From contig NZ_FCOK02000039.1 in the NCBI RefSeq assembly GCF_001544555.2, positions 19,389 through 83,388 of the forward strand: a DNA stretch of 64,000 nt. The letters are read 5' to 3'. The stretch's first letter is position 1, and each line of letters opens with the position of its first letter. A program made the position numbers and the translations under genes. The notes beneath the pieces were generated by a model. That model was not told where the DNA came from and ran no database searches. It saw nothing but the letters and a program-made list of their open reading frames with translations. The DNA is from Caballeronia udeis (lineage in GTDB: Bacteria; Pseudomonadota; Gammaproteobacteria; Burkholderiales; Burkholderiaceae). This document shows positions 61,937 to 64,000 of the stretch, piece by piece.

Positions 61937-62620
61937 TCACGGCGTCTGTCCGTCGCGGGCATCGTTAAGGATCACGGTCCACCCGAGCCCGCGCACATTG
62001 CGAATCACGTTCTGGCCGAATTTCTTGCGCACCGAATGAATCAGCACGTCCACCGCGTTGCTTTCCACTTCTTTACCCCAGCCGTATAAGCGGTCCTCCA
62101 GTTGCTCGCGCGAGAGGATCGTGCCGGGCCGCTCGAGGAACGCCAGCATCAGTGCAAATTCGCGCGCGGACAGGACGGTTGTCGTACCATTGCAGGTCAG
62201 TGTGCGCTTGTCGAGATCGAGGCATAGGGATTCGTCGCCCAGGCGCGAGGACGCGTAACCGGCTTTGCGGCGGATCACCGCGCGGATGCGCGCAAGCAGT
62301 TCGGGCACGTCGAAGGGCTTGAGAAGGTAGTCGTCGGCGCCGACGTCGAGGCCTTGAACGCGCGAGTCGAGGTCATCCCGGGCAGTCAGTATCAGCACCG
62401 GCACGGCGTTACCCGATGTGCGCGCCGTCTTCAGGAGGTCGATGCCGTCCATGCCAGGCAAGCCCAGATCGAGCAATACGACGGTGTACTCCGTACCGAA
62501 GAGGGCCGTGCGTCCGGCGATACCGTCTCTCACCCAGTCGACGCTGAAGTCGGCGTCCTTGAGCGCACGCAACAGGCTTTGACCAATCTGCAGATCATCT
62601 TCGATCAACAGAACTCTCAT
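61937..62620 (-). CDS. QseB/PmrA-like response regulator, canonical
   Basis: A 227-residue OmpR-family regulator. The receiver has 'LLIEDDLQIGQSLL', D51 in 'VVLLDLGLPGMDG', T/S in 'LILTARDD' and K101 in 'YLLKPFD'. The winged helix has 'LSREQLEDRLYGWGKEVESN' and 'IRNVRGLGWTV'. It is the closest relative in the window of the altered regulator at 57701. AAGGAG lies 8 bases before the ATG at 62620. It lies 16 bases after the TetR gene on the same strand, so the two may be cotranscribed. It probably receives phosphate from the kinase at 59249. Confidence 0.93.
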   Translation of the reverse strand: MRVLLIEDDLQIGQSLLRALKDADFSVDWVRDGIAGRTALFGTEYTVVLLDLGLPGMDGIDLLKTARTSGNAVPVLILTARDDLDSRVQGLDVGADDYLLKPFDVPELLARIRAVIRRKAGYASSRLGDESLCLDLDKRTLTCNGTTTVLSAREFALMLAFLERPGTILSREQLEDRLYGWGKEVESNAVDVLIHSVRKKFGQNVIRNVRGLGWTVILNDARDGQTP

Positions 62621-62636
62621 GCTCGTCTCCTTGGCT

Positions 62637-63425
62637 TCAGAGCGAATCGCTCATCTGCGATTTGGGTTTCTTTGCCTGTCGATTCGTGGCGGTCTGCCCG
62701 GCCTTGAGCTTGAGACCGGCCTCATGAATGAGCTGTACGTGCTCAATTGCGGCATCCACGAGTTCTTCGGTATTACCTATACCTTCCGCGGACGCGGCCA
62801 ACGCTTTCAGGCGACCGTCGATGAGCAGCGATGCAAGGCCGTGGACATAGGCCCAAGCCGCAGTCATCGCAATAGCCTGTGGGGCATCCAACCGGCCGAA
62901 CGTCGTGGATTTGCCCGGCGTGGGCTTGAGCGGCTCGTCGAAGGCACCCACTAGCGCGCGTGCGGATAGCTGTCTTGCCTCGACGAGCGATACCCGCGTG
63001 TGGTCGAGCATCTCGCTGCGAAACATCAGGCGGAGCAGGTCGGGGTTATCTACCGCGAAGCTGACGTAGGCGCGTGCAATGGCCTTTCGGCTGGCCGGCC
63101 CTGGTGGGAGGCCTTCCGCTTTGGCTACCATGGACGCGGTCAGCCGCCGGTGGCCGCTGGCGGCAAGTTCGCTGAGCACGCCAGCCAAGTCGCCGAAATG
63201 GTGCCGGGGCGCCATATGCGAGACGCCCGCCTCACGGGCAATGGAGCGCAACGTCAGGCTGGCTATACCGTCGCGACGCAAGACGGCTTCGGCCGCCTCC
63301 AGCAGCGCGTGCGGAAGCGACCCATGGTGATAGGGCTTGTCTTGCACGGGCTGGGCGATAGTTTTTTTAGTCTTTGTCTTTGGCAGCACAGGAGCCTTAT
63401 GGTCTGTAGACGGTCCATTTTTCAT
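62637..63425 (-). CDS. TetR/AcrR-family regulator
   Basis: A 262-residue regulator. The helix-turn-helix (about 30-85) reads 'HHGSLPHALLEAAEAVLRRD' and 'LTLRSIAREAGVSHMAPRHH'. The C-terminal domain resembles the TetR_C WHG-type ('AYVSFAVDNPDLLRLMFRSE'). The N-terminus and C-terminus carry extra Lys-rich tails. It lies upstream of the regulator at 61937 and convergent to the broken monooxygenase gene, which it may once have controlled. The start at 63425 is uncertain since no good ribosome-binding site is seen. Confidence 0.87.
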   Translation of the reverse strand: MKNGPSTDHKAPVLPKTKTKKTIAQPVQDKPYHHGSLPHALLEAAEAVLRRDGIASLTLRSIAREAGVSHMAPRHHFGDLAGVLSELAASGHRRLTASMVAKAEGLPPGPASRKAIARAYVSFAVDNPDLLRLMFRSEMLDHTRVSLVEARQLSARALVGAFDEPLKPTPGKSTTFGRLDAPQAIAMTAAWAYVHGLASLLIDGRLKALAASAEGIGNTEELVDAAIEHVQLIHEAGLKLKAGQTATNRQAKKPKSQMSDSL

Positions 63426-63744
63426 AGCAGGAATTCGAGCCGGTAAACTTTAATCATCAGGAGATCTTGGTCAAATCAAGAAGGAAACGCGTCGACGCCG
63501 AAACAATCGTTGGCGATTTCACTCAACGTGTTCAGACGTTCATCAGTAGGCGCGGTCGTGCGCGCCGGAGCGTTCAGGGTCATGGCGCAGGAAGTGCCGG
63601 TCGAGTTAGCGAATCTTATGTTTCCACAGGAAAGATTGTGGTTAATAATTCAGCATTGGTCAAGTGAAGAACGATCGAAATTGGCCGCGATCACCATTGC
63701 AAATGATCGATCGCATTGTCGAACACCTGCTTGATGATCAGGTG
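63426..63744. other. Unassigned DNA before IS6 remnant
   Basis: About 320 bases with no recognisable gene. It may contain scraps of coding sequence, but none could be matched. Confidence 0.45.
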
Positions 63745-63913
63745 GGCTGTGGTGCAAATAGCGATCAACGAATCGGTTAGAGTGTCGGCCTGACCGATTT
63801 GAGGGCCGGCGATGAGCAAGCTGAAGAGTCTGGACGGGCTGTTCGCCGGCCGTCACTTTGACTGTGACGTGATCATTCTTTGCGTGCGCTGGTATCTGCG
63901 CTACAAGGGGTAA
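63745..63913 (+). mobile_element. IS6-family element remnant (copy B): left end and truncated transposase
   Basis: The left end GGCTGTGGTGCAAA at 63745 leads after 67 bases to an ATG at 63812. The 33-codon frame reads 'MSKLKSLDGLFAGRHFDCDV' then 'IILCVRWYLRYKG' and stops at 63913. 'F.GRHF...(I)ILLCVRWYLRY' is the N-terminal signature of IS6/IS26-type transposases, in which 'SYRDLEEM' should follow. The rest of the gene is absent. Confidence 0.85.
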
Positions 63914-64000
63914 TCGTCCTTTTCGTGCATGTATGGACCCGACGCCTTTTGCAAGCTTCTTGTTCGTGATGTCGAAACGGCCTGCATGCATGTATCCGGC

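Noticed and set aside
10616..63913. The whole 53 kb interval as a functional IS6 composite transposon
   Set aside because: Both IS copies are truncated and lack a transposase, and the interval contains ordinary Burkholderiaceae genes; kept only as a remnant observation.

Overview
The window looks like chromosomal DNA of a Burkholderiaceae bacterium, most likely Paraburkholderia, Caballeronia or Burkholderia. The evidence is high GC content, a DUF4148 exported protein, a DUF3563 protein, two Burkholderia-type trimeric porins, ACS-family and sugar-porter MFS transporters, QseBC-like two-component systems and a giant Gly-rich autotransporter. No rRNA, tRNA, CRISPR array or phage structural gene was seen.

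Layout. (1) 1-4590: a tightly coupled plus-strand operon of exbD (partial), tonB-like, a secreted phosphodiesterase/phosphatase, an OmpR-type regulator and a histidine kinase. (2) 4842-10550: cytochrome b561, then a DUF4118 membrane protein coupled to a Cys-nucleophile hydrolase, a DUF4148 protein, and a QseC-like kinase whose response regulator survives only as a C-terminal scrap. Three YTTAAK-N5-YTTAAK direct-repeat boxes lie in this stretch. (3) 10616-15464: an IS6-family end remnant, then a polysaccharide deacetylase, an MFS transporter and a porin, divergent from a LysR regulator. (4) 15516-24284: a seven-gene minus-strand operon (N-acyl-D-amino-acid deacylase, two ABC permeases, binding protein, hydrolase, SDR, ABC ATPase) with an RpiR regulator upstream and two matching AT-rich candidate operators. 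(5) 24476-26950: a scrap heap of mobile DNA with an IS3 transposase piece, an integrase lacking its catalytic core, an alcohol dehydrogenase fragment, an intact vapBC pair and a broken YhcG-type nuclease gene. (6) 27081-35289: small and stress-related genes (AMP-ligase, glycine-zipper lipoprotein, HdeA-like, DUF4239, TerB-like, UspA, exported hydrolase, DUF3563). (7) 35622-47586: a sugar or sugar-acid catabolic locus with aldehyde dehydrogenase, enolase-superfamily enzyme, GntR, SMP-30 lactonase, LacI, IlvD/Edd dehydratase, HpcH/HpaI aldolase, SDR, sugar MFS and porin. Three copies of the 11-mer TGTTAGCGCTA mark the LacI/dehydratase intergenic region and the porin promoter. (8) 48535-57307: a 2296-residue autotransporter and an AspT-type exchanger. 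(9) 57701-63425: an OmpR-type regulator whose phospho-acceptor Asp is Asn, a small exported protein, a QseC-like kinase, a frameshifted FAD monooxygenase, a canonical paralogous regulator and a TetR regulator. (10) 63745-63913: a second IS6-family remnant.

How the genes work together. In region 7 the order lactone-forming dehydrogenase, lactonase, dehydratase, aldolase, aldehyde dehydrogenase reads as a non-phosphorylative pentose or deoxyhexose route, with its own porin and permease under LacI control. Region 4 couples import of an unknown solute to removal of an N-acyl group from a D-amino acid. Region 1 couples a TonB energiser to a periplasmic phosphoesterase and a sensor. Regions 2 and 9 both pair a small exported protein with a QseBC-like system in which one response regulator has decayed. 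The most unusual observations are the phospho-site-less regulator, the repeated RR-type promoter boxes, the LacI operator set and the Cys-nucleophile hydrolase coupled to a kinase-less DUF4118 sensor.
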